From: Acidimicrobiia bacterium
GTDB taxonomy: Bacteria > Actinomycetota > Acidimicrobiia > UBA5794 > JAOTWH01
Direction: 5' to 3'
Length of the DNA: 5,872 nucleotides
NCBI GenBank assembly: GCA_029863035.1
Contig: JAOTWH010000143.1
Location: forward strand, 1 to 5,872
Below the pieces are notes generated by a model. It searched no databases. It was not told the origin of the DNA and was given only the letters and a program-made list of their open reading frames with translations. The translations under genes were made by a program, and so were the position numbers. Positions 1 to 5,445 of this stretch are shown in pieces. The stretch's first letter is position 1. Every line of letters begins with the position of its first letter.

Positions 1-252
1 GTCGACAGCGATGGTGCGTTGCACCGCGGCCATCTCGGCATCGGCCGTGCCCTCATCGCCGCCGGTGGGCTGTACCGAGCCATGGGCCGGGTCATAGTGA
101 CGCCACCCTTCTCGTGGCTGGCCCGGACCGTTTACGCCCTGGTGGCGAAGCATCGCCACAAGCTCCCCGGCTCGACAGAAGCCTGCCGCTTGCCCGGCCA
201 CCTGGAGCCGACGGCCTGTGGACTCCCACCAGCGATTCAACATCACCACTGA
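1..252 (+). CDS. DUF393 (DCC family) thiol-disulfide oxidoreductase-like protein, 3' end only
   Basis: The reading frame is open from base 1 and ends at TGA 250-252, giving the last 83 residues of a longer protein. The visible part has a helical stretch followed by VAKHRHKLPGSTEACRL at about residues 47-63. This resembles the C-terminal signature of DUF393/DCC-family proteins, small proteins whose N-terminus carries a YDxxCxxC thioredoxin-like motif. That motif would lie upstream of the window and is not seen, so a redox role is family knowledge only. An internal TTG at 19 could be mistaken for a start, but the family match begins before it, so the gene is best treated as 5'-partial. The last 35 bases overlap the start of the TOPRIM gene in another frame, which suggests cotranscription and coupled translation. 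The tail after ACRL (20 residues ending in HHH) looks lineage-specific. Confidence 0.72.
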   Translation, partial: VDSDGALHRGHLGIGRALIAAGGLYRAMGRVIVTPPFSWLARTVYALVAKHRHKLPGSTEACRLPGHLEPTACGLPPAIQHHH

Positions 253-811
253 CCCGGATCCGCGGGCGGTCGTGCTGGTCGAAGGCGCCAGCGATCAGAA
301 CGCTCTCGAAGCCCTGGCCGAGCGCCGCGGGCGGAATCTTGCCGGGGAGCGAGTTTCGATCGTCGCAACCGGGGGTGCAACGAACTTCGGGCGCTTCCTA
401 GATTCATGGGGCCCTCACGGTGCTGGGATCAAGATGGCAGGTCTGATCGACGCTGGCGAGGAAGGTGACGTGCGGCGCGGCCTGCAACGGGCCGGTTTCG
501 GCAACGGGCTCACCCGGGACGAAATGGAGCGACTGGGTTTCTACGTATGCGTCTTGGACCTCGAGGACGAGTTGATCCGCGCTCTCGGCGCTGACTCTGT
601 CGAGAGAGTCGTGGTCGCGGCGGGCGAGCTCGGGAAGTTTCGTACCTTCCAGGGGCAACCGGCGTGGCAAGGAAGGCCTGTCACCGAGCAGCTACGCCGT
701 TTCGTTGGGACGAGCTCCGGCAGGAAGATCCGCTACGGCCGGTTGCTGGTAGAGGCGCTGGATCTGGCCCAGGTGCCTCGACCGCTTGATCTCGTGTTGG
801 CGCAGGTCTGA
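218..811 (+). CDS. Stand-alone TOPRIM (OLD-type nuclease-like) domain protein
   Basis: This 197-residue protein starts at GTG 218, with GGAG at 204-207 ten bases upstream. The TOPRIM fold is seen from its motifs: VVLVEGASDQNAL at 18-30 with the conserved Glu22, a Gly-rich turn TGGATNFGRF at 51-60, and GLIDAGEEGD at 75-84 with acidic residues Asp78 and Glu81. A further acidic patch, DLEDEL, lies at 114-119. TOPRIM domains bind Mg2+ and act in topoisomerases, primases and OLD-family endonucleases. The closest type is the one annotated as 'TOPRIM nucleotidyl transferase/hydrolase domain' in actinobacteria. Unlike full OLD proteins there is no ABC-type ATPase domain here, and none next door. The C-terminal half (SGRKIRYGRLLVEALDLAQV, 167-186) is well formed and helical. 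The start overlaps the DUF393 gene by 35 bases. The fold is a confident call; substrate and pathway are unknown. Confidence 0.85.
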   Translation: MDSHQRFNITTDPDPRAVVLVEGASDQNALEALAERRGRNLAGERVSIVATGGATNFGRFLDSWGPHGAGIKMAGLIDAGEEGDVRRGLQRAGFGNGLTRDEMERLGFYVCVLDLEDELIRALGADSVERVVVAAGELGKFRTFQGQPAWQGRPVTEQLRRFVGTSSGRKIRYGRLLVEALDLAQVPRPLDLVLAQV

Positions 812-838
812 CCAATGGGTAAGTCCGAACAGCCAAAG

Positions 839-857
839 GTCCCTGGTCACGCGGGAC
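839..857 (+). repeat. Short inverted repeat GTCCC/GGGAC upstream of the stress-protein gene
   Basis: GTCCC at 839-843 and GGGAC at 853-857 are perfect 5-bp arms around a 9-base spacer, 43 bases before the ATG of the stress-protein gene. It may be a weak hairpin or a regulator site. The half-sites resemble the GGGAC/GTCCC halves of hypoxia-type (DosR-like) boxes but stand in the opposite orientation to that consensus, so I do not assign a regulator. Confidence 0.2.
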
Positions 858-900
858 GCGATACGCCACATTGAGGGAAGCCAATAGATGGGAGCGAAAC

Positions 901-1299
901 ATGAAGATCGCAGTGGGGTTCATCGACAGCCCAGAAGGGCATGCCGCGATCGACAGAGCAATCGAGGAGGCCCAACTTAGAAACGGAAACCTCTTGATCA
1001 TCAACTCCAAGATCGGAGGCAGCCACGATGACGCCGGCGTCTTCATCGATATGGCGGAGTCGCTCAAGAACCTCGAAGCGCAATTGGCGGAGGTTGGCGT
1101 CCCTTACGAGATCCACGAGTTCGTCCGCGGCCAGAAACCGGCTCAGGACATCATCGATGCGGTAGCTGATCATGGCGCCGAGATGATCATCATCGGGATA
1201 CGGAAGCGAAGCGCCACGGGGAAGATGCTGCTGGGCTCCAACGCCCTCGACATCCTCCACGACGCCACCGTCCCAGTTCTCTGTGTGAAGGCCCCCTAG
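901..1299 (+). CDS. Universal stress protein, UspA family
   Basis: This cytoplasmic single-domain protein has 132 residues, a normal length for one Usp domain. ATG 901 is chosen because GGAG at 891-894 sits six bases before it and the Usp fold begins directly with MKIAVGFIDSPEG. The in-frame TTG at 871 would add ten residues with no family likeness. The C-terminal nucleotide-binding loop is recognisable as GIRKRSATGKMLLGS (99-113), followed by the last strand VPVLCVK (124-130). The classical ATP motif is G-2X-G-9X-G(S/T). Here the second Gly is Lys102, while Gly99 and Gly112-Ser113 are kept. Usp proteins bind ATP or AMP and are induced by starvation, hypoxia or oxidative stress; the partner of this one is unknown. 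It follows the TOPRIM gene after 89 bases on the same strand, so it may be read through or have its own promoter. Confidence 0.9.
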   Translation: MKIAVGFIDSPEGHAAIDRAIEEAQLRNGNLLIINSKIGGSHDDAGVFIDMAESLKNLEAQLAEVGVPYEIHEFVRGQKPAQDIIDAVADHGAEMIIIGIRKRSATGKMLLGSNALDILHDATVPVLCVKAP

Positions 1300-1346
1300 T
1301 TCTTTCTAGGACACTCTCCTCTAGCCGGCACCCCCCTAGAAGGAAC
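1299..1346 (+). repeat. 12-bp near-perfect inverted repeat (stem-loop or operator)
   Basis: The left arm GTTCTTTCTAGG (1299-1310) pairs with the right arm CCTAGAAGGAAC (1335-1346) at all 12 positions, with a single G-U wobble (1303 with 1342). The spacer is 24 bases. The left arm begins on the last base of the stress-protein stop codon, and the right arm ends 17 bases before the SD site of the next gene. No T-run follows on the plus strand, so it is not a typical intrinsic terminator. It could be an mRNA-stabilising or processing hairpin, a 5'-leader element of the next gene, or a dimeric regulator site. The arms are seen directly; the role is inferred. Confidence 0.6.
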
Positions 1347-1363
1347 AGGCTGGCTCGCGGAGG

Positions 1364-1371
1364 AAAGGAGG
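1364..1371 (+). promoter_or_regulatory. Strong Shine-Dalgarno site of the membrane-protein gene
   Basis: AAAGGAGG lies four bases before ATG 1376. It is one of the strongest ribosome-binding sites in the window and fixes this start. The short spacer is slightly below the usual 5-9 bases. The loop of the upstream inverted repeat contains CTCCT (1316-1320), which could pair with AGGAG at 1366-1370; that pairing is only a possibility. Confidence 0.7.
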
Positions 1372-1375
1372 CACC

Positions 1376-1888
1376 ATGACCAGTACGCCAGTGCAGGTGC
1401 CTGAACGTGTTCGTGATGCTTCGGAGCGCTCCCGCAGCCGATTCGGCCTGCTGTGGGTCGCGGCGTTGATCGTCTTGGTTGCAGCAACGGGAGTCGTTCT
1501 CTGGCTTGTGTTCGGCGACGAGGGTCCGCCGACTGCCACCTTCGATGGCGAGGTCGCTACCTACAGCGGCCCAACCTCGTTCGAGGCCGGCACAGTCGCG
1601 TTCACGTTTGACGCCACCGAATACGACCCACGGGTGGTCTTCGTTCTCGCTCGCATGAATGACGACAGCCTGACCATGTCTGATCTCGAGACGTACGCCG
1701 CCGAGAATCCGGCCAGCGTGATGCCCGATTTCGTTGCGTCGATCTCAACGATCTTCGTTTCGGACCAGGTGATCGAAAGAGACATGACGCTCACCGAAGG
1801 CACGTGGTCAATTTGGGCCAACACATCCCCGAGCGAGACAGACAAGGCCCACCCGGCGGCGATCTTCGAGGTGACAGCAGCTAAGTAA
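1376..1888 (+). CDS. Membrane-anchored exported protein of unknown function
   Basis: The gene encodes 170 residues from ATG 1376 behind a strong SD site. I do not recognise a named family. A 22-residue N-terminal segment rich in Arg and Ser (RVRDASERSRSR) is followed by one membrane span at about 23-46, after which come acidic residues (GDEG). By the positive-inside rule the remaining 120 residues would face outside. That domain reads as a small beta-sandwich: ATYSGPTSFEAGTVAFTFDA (61-80), a middle part with an acidic helix (MSDLETYAAENP, 101-112), then LTEGTWSIWANTSP (139-152) and AAIFEVTAAK at the end. The 'GPTSFEAGTVAFTF' start recalls cupredoxin-like secreted domains, but no His/Cys/Met copper ligand set is visible, so metal binding is not supported. 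No Cys is present, so it is not a lipoprotein. The stop overlaps the convergent permease gene by eight bases. Confidence 0.75.
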   Translation: MTSTPVQVPERVRDASERSRSRFGLLWVAALIVLVAATGVVLWLVFGDEGPPTATFDGEVATYSGPTSFEAGTVAFTFDATEYDPRVVFVLARMNDDSLTMSDLETYAAENPASVMPDFVASISTIFVSDQVIERDMTLTEGTWSIWANTSPSETDKAHPAAIFEVTAAK

Positions 1889-2660
1889 CCGGCCGTGCCA
1901 GTTCCACCAGGCGGTGGTCTGACGTGAACAGGCGCCTGACGATCCCGAAGGCGACGACCGCGGTTGTGATGGTGGTGGCGCCGAGTATCAGGTACATCAC
2001 CGCCACCTGAACCCGCACCGCCTCGATCGGATCGACCCCGGCCAAGATCAACCCGGTCATCGCTCCCGGCAGCGAGATGATGCCCACCGCCTTGGTCGCC
2101 TCGATGCGGGGTATGAGCGCGGTGCGGATGGAGCTGCGGAGATAGGGCCGGGCGGCATCGAGCGAAGGCTGAGCAAGGGCCAGGCGGGCCTCCACCTCCA
2201 GGCGCTTGTCACGCAGCTCCTCAACGATGCGACGAGCAACCAGAACTGTGGCTGTCATCGAGTTGCCGATCATCATGCCGGCCAGCGGGACTAACGCCCG
2301 CGCCTCGAGCGGGAAGATTCCGAAGCCGAACAACACCCCCAGCGTGACCACTGCGGCAGCAGCGAAGGCAGCTATCGCGATGCCCCTTATGCCAGGTGCC
2401 TCCGGGGCACGCCGTCCCACGGTGTCCGCCGCCACGATGACCATGACCACGATCCACAGCCACGACCAGAACAAGGGCGTCTCCGGGTCGATGATCAATC
2501 CCAGGCCGAACCCGATCACCAGCAGCTGAACCAGGGCTCTGGTGGCAGACCACAGCAGGGAACCCTCGAGGCCGAGACGCTGAGCCAGCGACAAGCCGAC
2601 GGCAACGGCCACCAAAACCAAGGACAGAGCCAAGCCGAGATAGGAAACATCACCCGGCAT
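1881..2660 (-). CDS. fetB: FetB-type (YbbM/UPF0014) ABC transporter permease
   Basis: This 259-residue inner-membrane protein is about the full length of the FetB family. About seven hydrophobic stretches are visible, roughly at 7-26, 39-58, 64-80, 92-114, 121-142, 191-210 and 216-246. Family hallmarks are RALVQLLVIG (41-50), PLAGMMIGNSM (125-135), a long cytoplasmic loop with the helix RLALAQPSLDAARPYLRSSI (159-178), and SLPGAMTGLILAGVDP (197-211). In E. coli FetAB is reported to export iron and to protect against oxidative stress; related plant ALS3/STAR proteins act in aluminium tolerance. Substrate here is inferred from family only. It follows the ATPase gene with an 11-base overlap, and GGGAG (2668-2672) sits seven bases before its ATG, so the two are one operon with coupled translation. 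Its 3' end overlaps the convergent exported-protein gene at 1881-1888. Confidence 0.9.
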   Translation of the reverse strand: MPGDVSYLGLALSLVLVAVAVGLSLAQRLGLEGSLLWSATRALVQLLVIGFGLGLIIDPETPLFWSWLWIVVMVIVAADTVGRRAPEAPGIRGIAIAAFAAAAVVTLGVLFGFGIFPLEARALVPLAGMMIGNSMTATVLVARRIVEELRDKRLEVEARLALAQPSLDAARPYLRSSIRTALIPRIEATKAVGIISLPGAMTGLILAGVDPIEAVRVQVAVMYLILGATTITTAVVAFGIVRRLFTSDHRLVELARPVT

Positions 2661-3345
2661 CGAGGAACTCCCGCACCTTGCCGTTGGCGTCTCTCACGTC
2701 GGACGCCGGCCCACTGAACTCAACTCGTCCCTCGAGTAAGACCAACAGGTCTTGCGCCAACCGTTCTGCCTGCGCCAGATCATGAGTCACCCACAGCACC
2801 GCCATGCCCTCTGCTCCGATGTGGCGAGCCGTCTCCTCGAGCCGGGCCTTGGGCGCAGCATCGAGGGAGGAAGAAGCCTCGTCGAACAACATCACTTCTG
2901 GTTGAGCGATCAGTGTCCTTGCCACGCAGGCACGTTGCGCTTCGCCACCCGAGAGGTCGTCACCCGTGCGGTCGAGAAAAGAGGGCCCCAGTTCGACTCG
3001 CTCCAGGGCATGGCGCAACTCGACGTCGTTGGCGCCCGGGCGAGCGACAAGAAGATTGTCGCGGACGGTCCCAGCGAACAGGGTGGGCCGCTGGAATACC
3101 ATCCCTGCCCGGCGGCGAAGCTCCAGGGGATCCATCGCCGAGATGTCGGCACCTCGAAATCTCACCGCTCCCGTCGCAGGGATCTCGAGACGATTACAGA
3201 GACGAAGCAGAGTTGTCTTGCCCGAACCGGACGGACCGACGATGGCCGTGATGCCGCGATCTCGGATCGAGGCGGTGACGTCCTCGAGGATGATGGCTCC
3301 GTTGCGAACCACGGAAACGCCCTCGAAGGTGTAAAGGTTGGCCAT
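2650..3345 (-). CDS. fetA: FetA-type (YbbL) ABC transporter ATP-binding protein
   Basis: This 231-residue cytoplasmic ATPase drives the permease encoded just downstream. All nucleotide-binding motifs are intact: Walker A GPSGSGKTT at 37-45, Q-loop Gln85 in MVFQRPTLF, signature LSGGEAQR at 131-138, Walker B VMLFDE at 151-156, D-loop SSLD at 159-162, and H-loop His188 in WVTHD. The usual 'DEPTSALD' reads DEASSSLD, a mild variation also met in FetA-like proteins. The short size, 'LFAGTVRDNL' after the Q-loop, and pairing with an UPF0014 permease identify the FetA subgroup rather than an amino-acid importer; no binding-protein gene is nearby, in line with export. The ATG at 3345 has no clear SD sequence, and a -10-like hexamer lies seven bases upstream, so the mRNA may be leaderless. 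The start codon itself fits the family N-terminus. Confidence 0.9.
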   Translation of the reverse strand: MANLYTFEGVSVVRNGAIILEDVTASIRDRGITAIVGPSGSGKTTLLRLCNRLEIPATGAVRFRGADISAMDPLELRRRAGMVFQRPTLFAGTVRDNLLVARPGANDVELRHALERVELGPSFLDRTGDDLSGGEAQRACVARTLIAQPEVMLFDEASSSLDAAPKARLEETARHIGAEGMAVLWVTHDLAQAERLAQDLLVLLEGRVEFSGPASDVRDANGKVREFLDAG

Positions 3346-3352
3346 CTGCGGG

Positions 3353-3382
3353 ACGGTATCAGCGCCACACGCGCCACGTCAG
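3353..3382 (-). promoter_or_regulatory. Candidate promoter of the fetAB-like operon (leaderless start)
   Basis: Read on the minus strand, TACCGT (3358-3353) fits the TANNNT -10 pattern and ends seven bases before ATG 3345, the distance expected if transcription begins at or next to the start codon. CTGACG (3382-3377), four of six matches to TTGACA, lies upstream with an 18-base spacer. The absence of an SD site before this gene supports a leaderless mRNA, which is common in actinobacteria. Both hexamers are weak matches, so this is a hypothesis. Confidence 0.35.
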
Positions 3383-3390
3383 CGCCGTCA
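3362..3390. repeat. Three near-tandem GCGCC-containing repeats upstream of the transporter operon
   Basis: GCGCCACAC, GCGCCACGTCA and GCGCCGTCA follow one another at 3362-3390. On the minus strand they read TGAC-GGCGC, TGACGT-GGCGC and GTGT-GGCGC, about one helical turn apart. They overlap and precede the candidate -35 element of the fetAB-like operon, so they could be regulator half-sites. In GC-rich DNA such short repeats also arise by chance. Confidence 0.35.
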
Positions 3391-3453
3391 CGATGCCGGG
3401 CCCTTGTCCTCTGGTCGGAACTTGCCTGGCGCCGCACTATCGGCCAAGAAGAA

Positions 3454-3477
3454 GGAGAATCAGATGGAGAATCAGAT
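3454..3477 (+). repeat. Tandem 12-bp duplication of the ribosome-binding site and start codon
   Basis: GGAGAATCAGAT is present twice without a gap (3454-3465 and 3466-3477), with GGA following. Each copy holds an SD sequence (GGAG) six bases before an ATG (3464 and 3476). Both ATGs are in the frame of the 2TM protein because the unit is four codons long. The first copy has the better SD, AAGGAG at 3452-3457. Confidence 0.85.
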
Positions 3478-3730
3478 GGATGATCGACGCCGAGAAGCAG
3501 TTGAGCGGCTGAAGCAGAAGCGGGACTTTCGAACCCACCTCTCTGTTTACGTCGTAGTCAACGCTCTGCTCGTTGCGATTTGGGCCCTGTCAGGGGCCGG
3601 TTACTTCTGGCCGGTGTGGACGCTACTCGGCTGGGGCGTAGGGATCGTCTTCCATTGGTGGGACACCTACATGCAGAAGCCCATCACGGAACAGCAGATC
3701 GAACGAGAGATGGGCCGGGGGGATCGCTAA
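3464..3730 (+). CDS. Small 2TM-domain membrane protein
   Basis: The protein has 88 residues from ATG 3464, preceded by AAGGAG (3452-3457) at six bases. ATG 3476, four codons later, has its own GGAG and would give 84 residues. An in-frame non-ATG start at 3338 adds residues that overlap the divergent promoter region and look like noise. A charged N-terminal helix (DDRRREAVERLKQKRDF, 6-22) is followed by two membrane spans at about 27-43 and 49-65. The pattern F22xxH25...Y29...N33...W40, YFWPVW (47-52), GWGVG (56-60) and H64WW matches the 2TM domain family (PF13239), which occurs alone or at the end of sensor kinases. Both termini should be cytoplasmic. Function of stand-alone members is unknown. 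It is divergent from the fetAB-like operon across 118 bases, so shared control is possible. Confidence 0.88.
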   Translation: MENQMDDRRREAVERLKQKRDFRTHLSVYVVVNALLVAIWALSGAGYFWPVWTLLGWGVGIVFHWWDTYMQKPITEQQIEREMGRGDR

Positions 3731-3783
3731 CCGAGATCGCCGACCAGGCCGATAAAGGAGCCGTCAGCTCTGACCCACCTCGC

Positions 3784-4173
3784 TTACGCGGTGTCCAACG
3801 CGGTTTCAAGGTGCCACACTTTGGCAACGATCTGCCACCCGATCCCGCCCTTCACAAAGCACAGATGATCAACGAAGACCTCTTGGTGAACTCTCAGCCG
3901 TACCTTCACAGTCGCACACTTCGGTGACAGCCAGTCGATCATGACGATCTCCTCCTCACGGTCTTGACCCTTGCTGGCGGGAGACACCCGAGTGGCAACA
4001 GCCTGGCGGAAGCTGGCAATGGGTTCAACGAAGATCGCCCCTTGATCAGCATCGAAGAGGCTGGACGAGGGGTGGAAGACTTGATCGAGCAAGTTGGCAT
4101 CGCACAGATAGAGCGCATCGAAATAGGTCTGCACGGCTCTCGCCAACTCGGCATCTTCGACCTTCTCGGACAT
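3784..4173 (-). CDS. NTF2-like (lumazine-binding-like) small protein
   Basis: This gives 129 residues from ATG 4173, with an AAAGGAAAG purine-rich SD just upstream. A TTG at 4206 would add eleven residues unlike the family and is not chosen. The pattern fits the putative lumazine-binding/NTF2-like superfamily (PF12893 type): helix VQTYFDALYLCDANLLDQVF (14-33), HPSSSLF (34-40), FRQAVATR (55-62), the strand IDWLSPKCATVKVRLRV (79-95), and the end VDHLCFVKGGIGWQIVAKVWH (101-121). Such proteins form cone-shaped alpha+beta barrels that bind small ligands or act as enzymes or accessory subunits; ligand here is unknown. It lies 70 bases after the acyl-CoA dehydrogenase on the same strand and is probably in that operon. 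On the other side, 53 bases separate it from the convergent 2TM gene, with no clear terminator visible. Confidence 0.85.
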   Translation of the reverse strand: MSEKVEDAELARAVQTYFDALYLCDANLLDQVFHPSSSLFDADQGAIFVEPIASFRQAVATRVSPASKGQDREEEIVMIDWLSPKCATVKVRLRVHQEVFVDHLCFVKGGIGWQIVAKVWHLETALDTA

Positions 4174-4243
4174 GGCGCTTTCCTTTCTGGCGCGATCGGA
4201 TGACAAGAAGTCACCGACTGTAGAAGCTCAGGCGGCCAAGCCG

Positions 4244-5434
4244 TCAGCTCTTGGGTACCTCGCTCCAGGGGATGTCCTTGTCGACCCGGGGCTCTCCAGG
4301 CAACCCGAGGACTCGTTCCCCAACGATGTTCTTCATGATCTCGGAGGTTCCACCCTCGATCGAGTTCGCCCTGGCACGCACGAATGACCTTCTGATATCG
4401 CGATCTCCCGCTACGAAATCCTCGGGCAGGGAGTACTCGTAGCTGTCATAGCCCATAGCCTCTGCGCCCATGAGGTCGAGGGCGAAGTCGTAGATCCTTT
4501 TGTTGAGCTCGGCGTAGACCAATTTGGCGATGGACCCTTCGGGGCCAGGTGTTCCCTTTGCCCGTCCTTGAGCCGCACGCCAGTTGGTGAGTCGAGCCGT
4601 CTCCGCCTCGATCCACAACCGCATCATGTCATCGCGCTGCACGACATCGCCGGGGCTGTCCTTCCACAACCTGACTACCTCACCGATGGGCCCGTGCTCT
4701 CGCGGCATGACGGCCGCACCGATAGCGACTCGTTCGTTCATGAGCGTCGTCAACGAAACACGCCACCCGTCGCCCCGGTCTCCCAGCCGATCGGCGTCGG
4801 GAATGCGGACGTCGGTCATGTAGACCTCGTTGAACTCCGCCTCACCGGTTGCCTGGCGCAGCGGCCGAACCTCGACCCCTTCGGTCTCCATGTCCATGAT
4901 GAAGTAGGTCATGCCCTTGTGCTTGGGAAGGTCGGGGTCGGTACGGACCACCAGCATCCCCCATTTCGAAACGTGGGCCAGCGTGGTCCACACCTTCTGA
5001 CCGTTGGCGATCCACTCTTCTCCATCGAGGACGGCCTTGGCAGCGAGGGCCGCGACGTCCGAACCTGCTCCCGGTTCCGAGAACAATTGGCACCAGATCT
5101 CTTCGCCGGTGAACAGCGGTCGCAACCACCTCTTCTTCTGTTCCTCCGTGCCGTGCTCGATAACGGTGGGCGCCCCCATCCCGGTGCCGATGGGGTTGAA
5201 CTGCGCGGAGAGCGGCGCTCCGGCCTCGAGCATTGCTTGATTCACCGTCACCTGGAGCCCAGGGGAAAGGCCTAAGCCGCCGTGCCCTTCAGGAAAACCG
5301 ACCCAGGCCAGGCCAAGTTCGAACTGGGCACCGAGGAAGGCGACCCTGTCGCCCTTCGGATCGTTGTCAGCGAGGAGCTGACTGATGAGGTCGTCAACGT
5401 GTTTGGCGTCCCCAAGTTGGGTTGTCTCAGCCAT
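4244..5434 (-). CDS. Acyl-CoA dehydrogenase (FadE-like)
   Basis: This 396-residue flavoenzyme is the usual length for one acyl-CoA dehydrogenase chain. It catalyses alpha,beta-dehydrogenation of an acyl-CoA, passing electrons from FAD to electron-transfer flavoprotein. FAD and substrate motifs are clear: WCQLFSEPGAGSD (114-126), WIANGQKVWTT (141-151), and the C-terminal IEGGTSEIMKNIVGERVLG (359-377). By alignment with medium-chain enzymes (YEGTSQIQ), Glu360 should be the catalytic base. The LPGEPR tail (378-383) is typical of the actinobacterial FadE group. Chain length or special substrate (sterol, branched, aromatic) cannot be told. The start at ATG 5434 follows the acyltransferase stop by only 11 bases without a strong SD, suggesting translational coupling. 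Next to an acyltransferase, a role in lipid turnover is likely. Confidence 0.93.
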   Translation of the reverse strand: MAETTQLGDAKHVDDLISQLLADNDPKGDRVAFLGAQFELGLAWVGFPEGHGGLGLSPGLQVTVNQAMLEAGAPLSAQFNPIGTGMGAPTVIEHGTEEQKKRWLRPLFTGEEIWCQLFSEPGAGSDVAALAAKAVLDGEEWIANGQKVWTTLAHVSKWGMLVVRTDPDLPKHKGMTYFIMDMETEGVEVRPLRQATGEAEFNEVYMTDVRIPDADRLGDRGDGWRVSLTTLMNERVAIGAAVMPREHGPIGEVVRLWKDSPGDVVQRDDMMRLWIEAETARLTNWRAAQGRAKGTPGPEGSIAKLVYAELNKRIYDFALDLMGAEAMGYDSYEYSLPEDFVAGDRDIRRSFVRARANSIEGGTSEIMKNIVGERVLGLPGEPRVDKDIPWSEVPKS

Positions 5435-5445
5435 CGCTGTCGAGA

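Noticed and set aside
19..252. TTG 19 as the real start of a 77-residue protein.
   Set aside because: The frame is open to base 1 and the DUF393-like sequence continues upstream, so the gene is 5'-truncated by the window, not short.
2752..3483. A 243-codon plus-strand open frame opposite the ABC ATPase.
   Set aside because: It lies fully antisense to a protein with all ABC motifs intact and has low-complexity, shadow-like composition.
3763..3774. GTCAG-CT-CTGAC palindrome between the convergent 2TM and NTF2-like genes, considered as a bidirectional terminator.
   Set aside because: The 2-base loop is too tight, the stem is only five pairs, and no T-run follows on either strand.
4201..4213. 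TGAC-AAGAA-GTCA inverted repeat in the 70-base gap before the NTF2-like gene, considered as an operator.
   Set aside because: The arms are only four bases and flanking symmetry fails; this is expected by chance.
3760..4251. The 12-mer GCCGTCAGCTCT occurs at 3760-3771 and again at 4240-4251, flanking the NTF2-like gene, and might mark an insertion.
   Set aside because: About one 12-base match is expected by chance in a window of this size, the flanks do not match further, and the gene sits naturally in an operon.
4568..5275. A 235-codon plus-strand open frame opposite the acyl-CoA dehydrogenase.
   Set aside because: It is a shadow of a well-supported gene in GC-rich DNA, and its translation has no family likeness.
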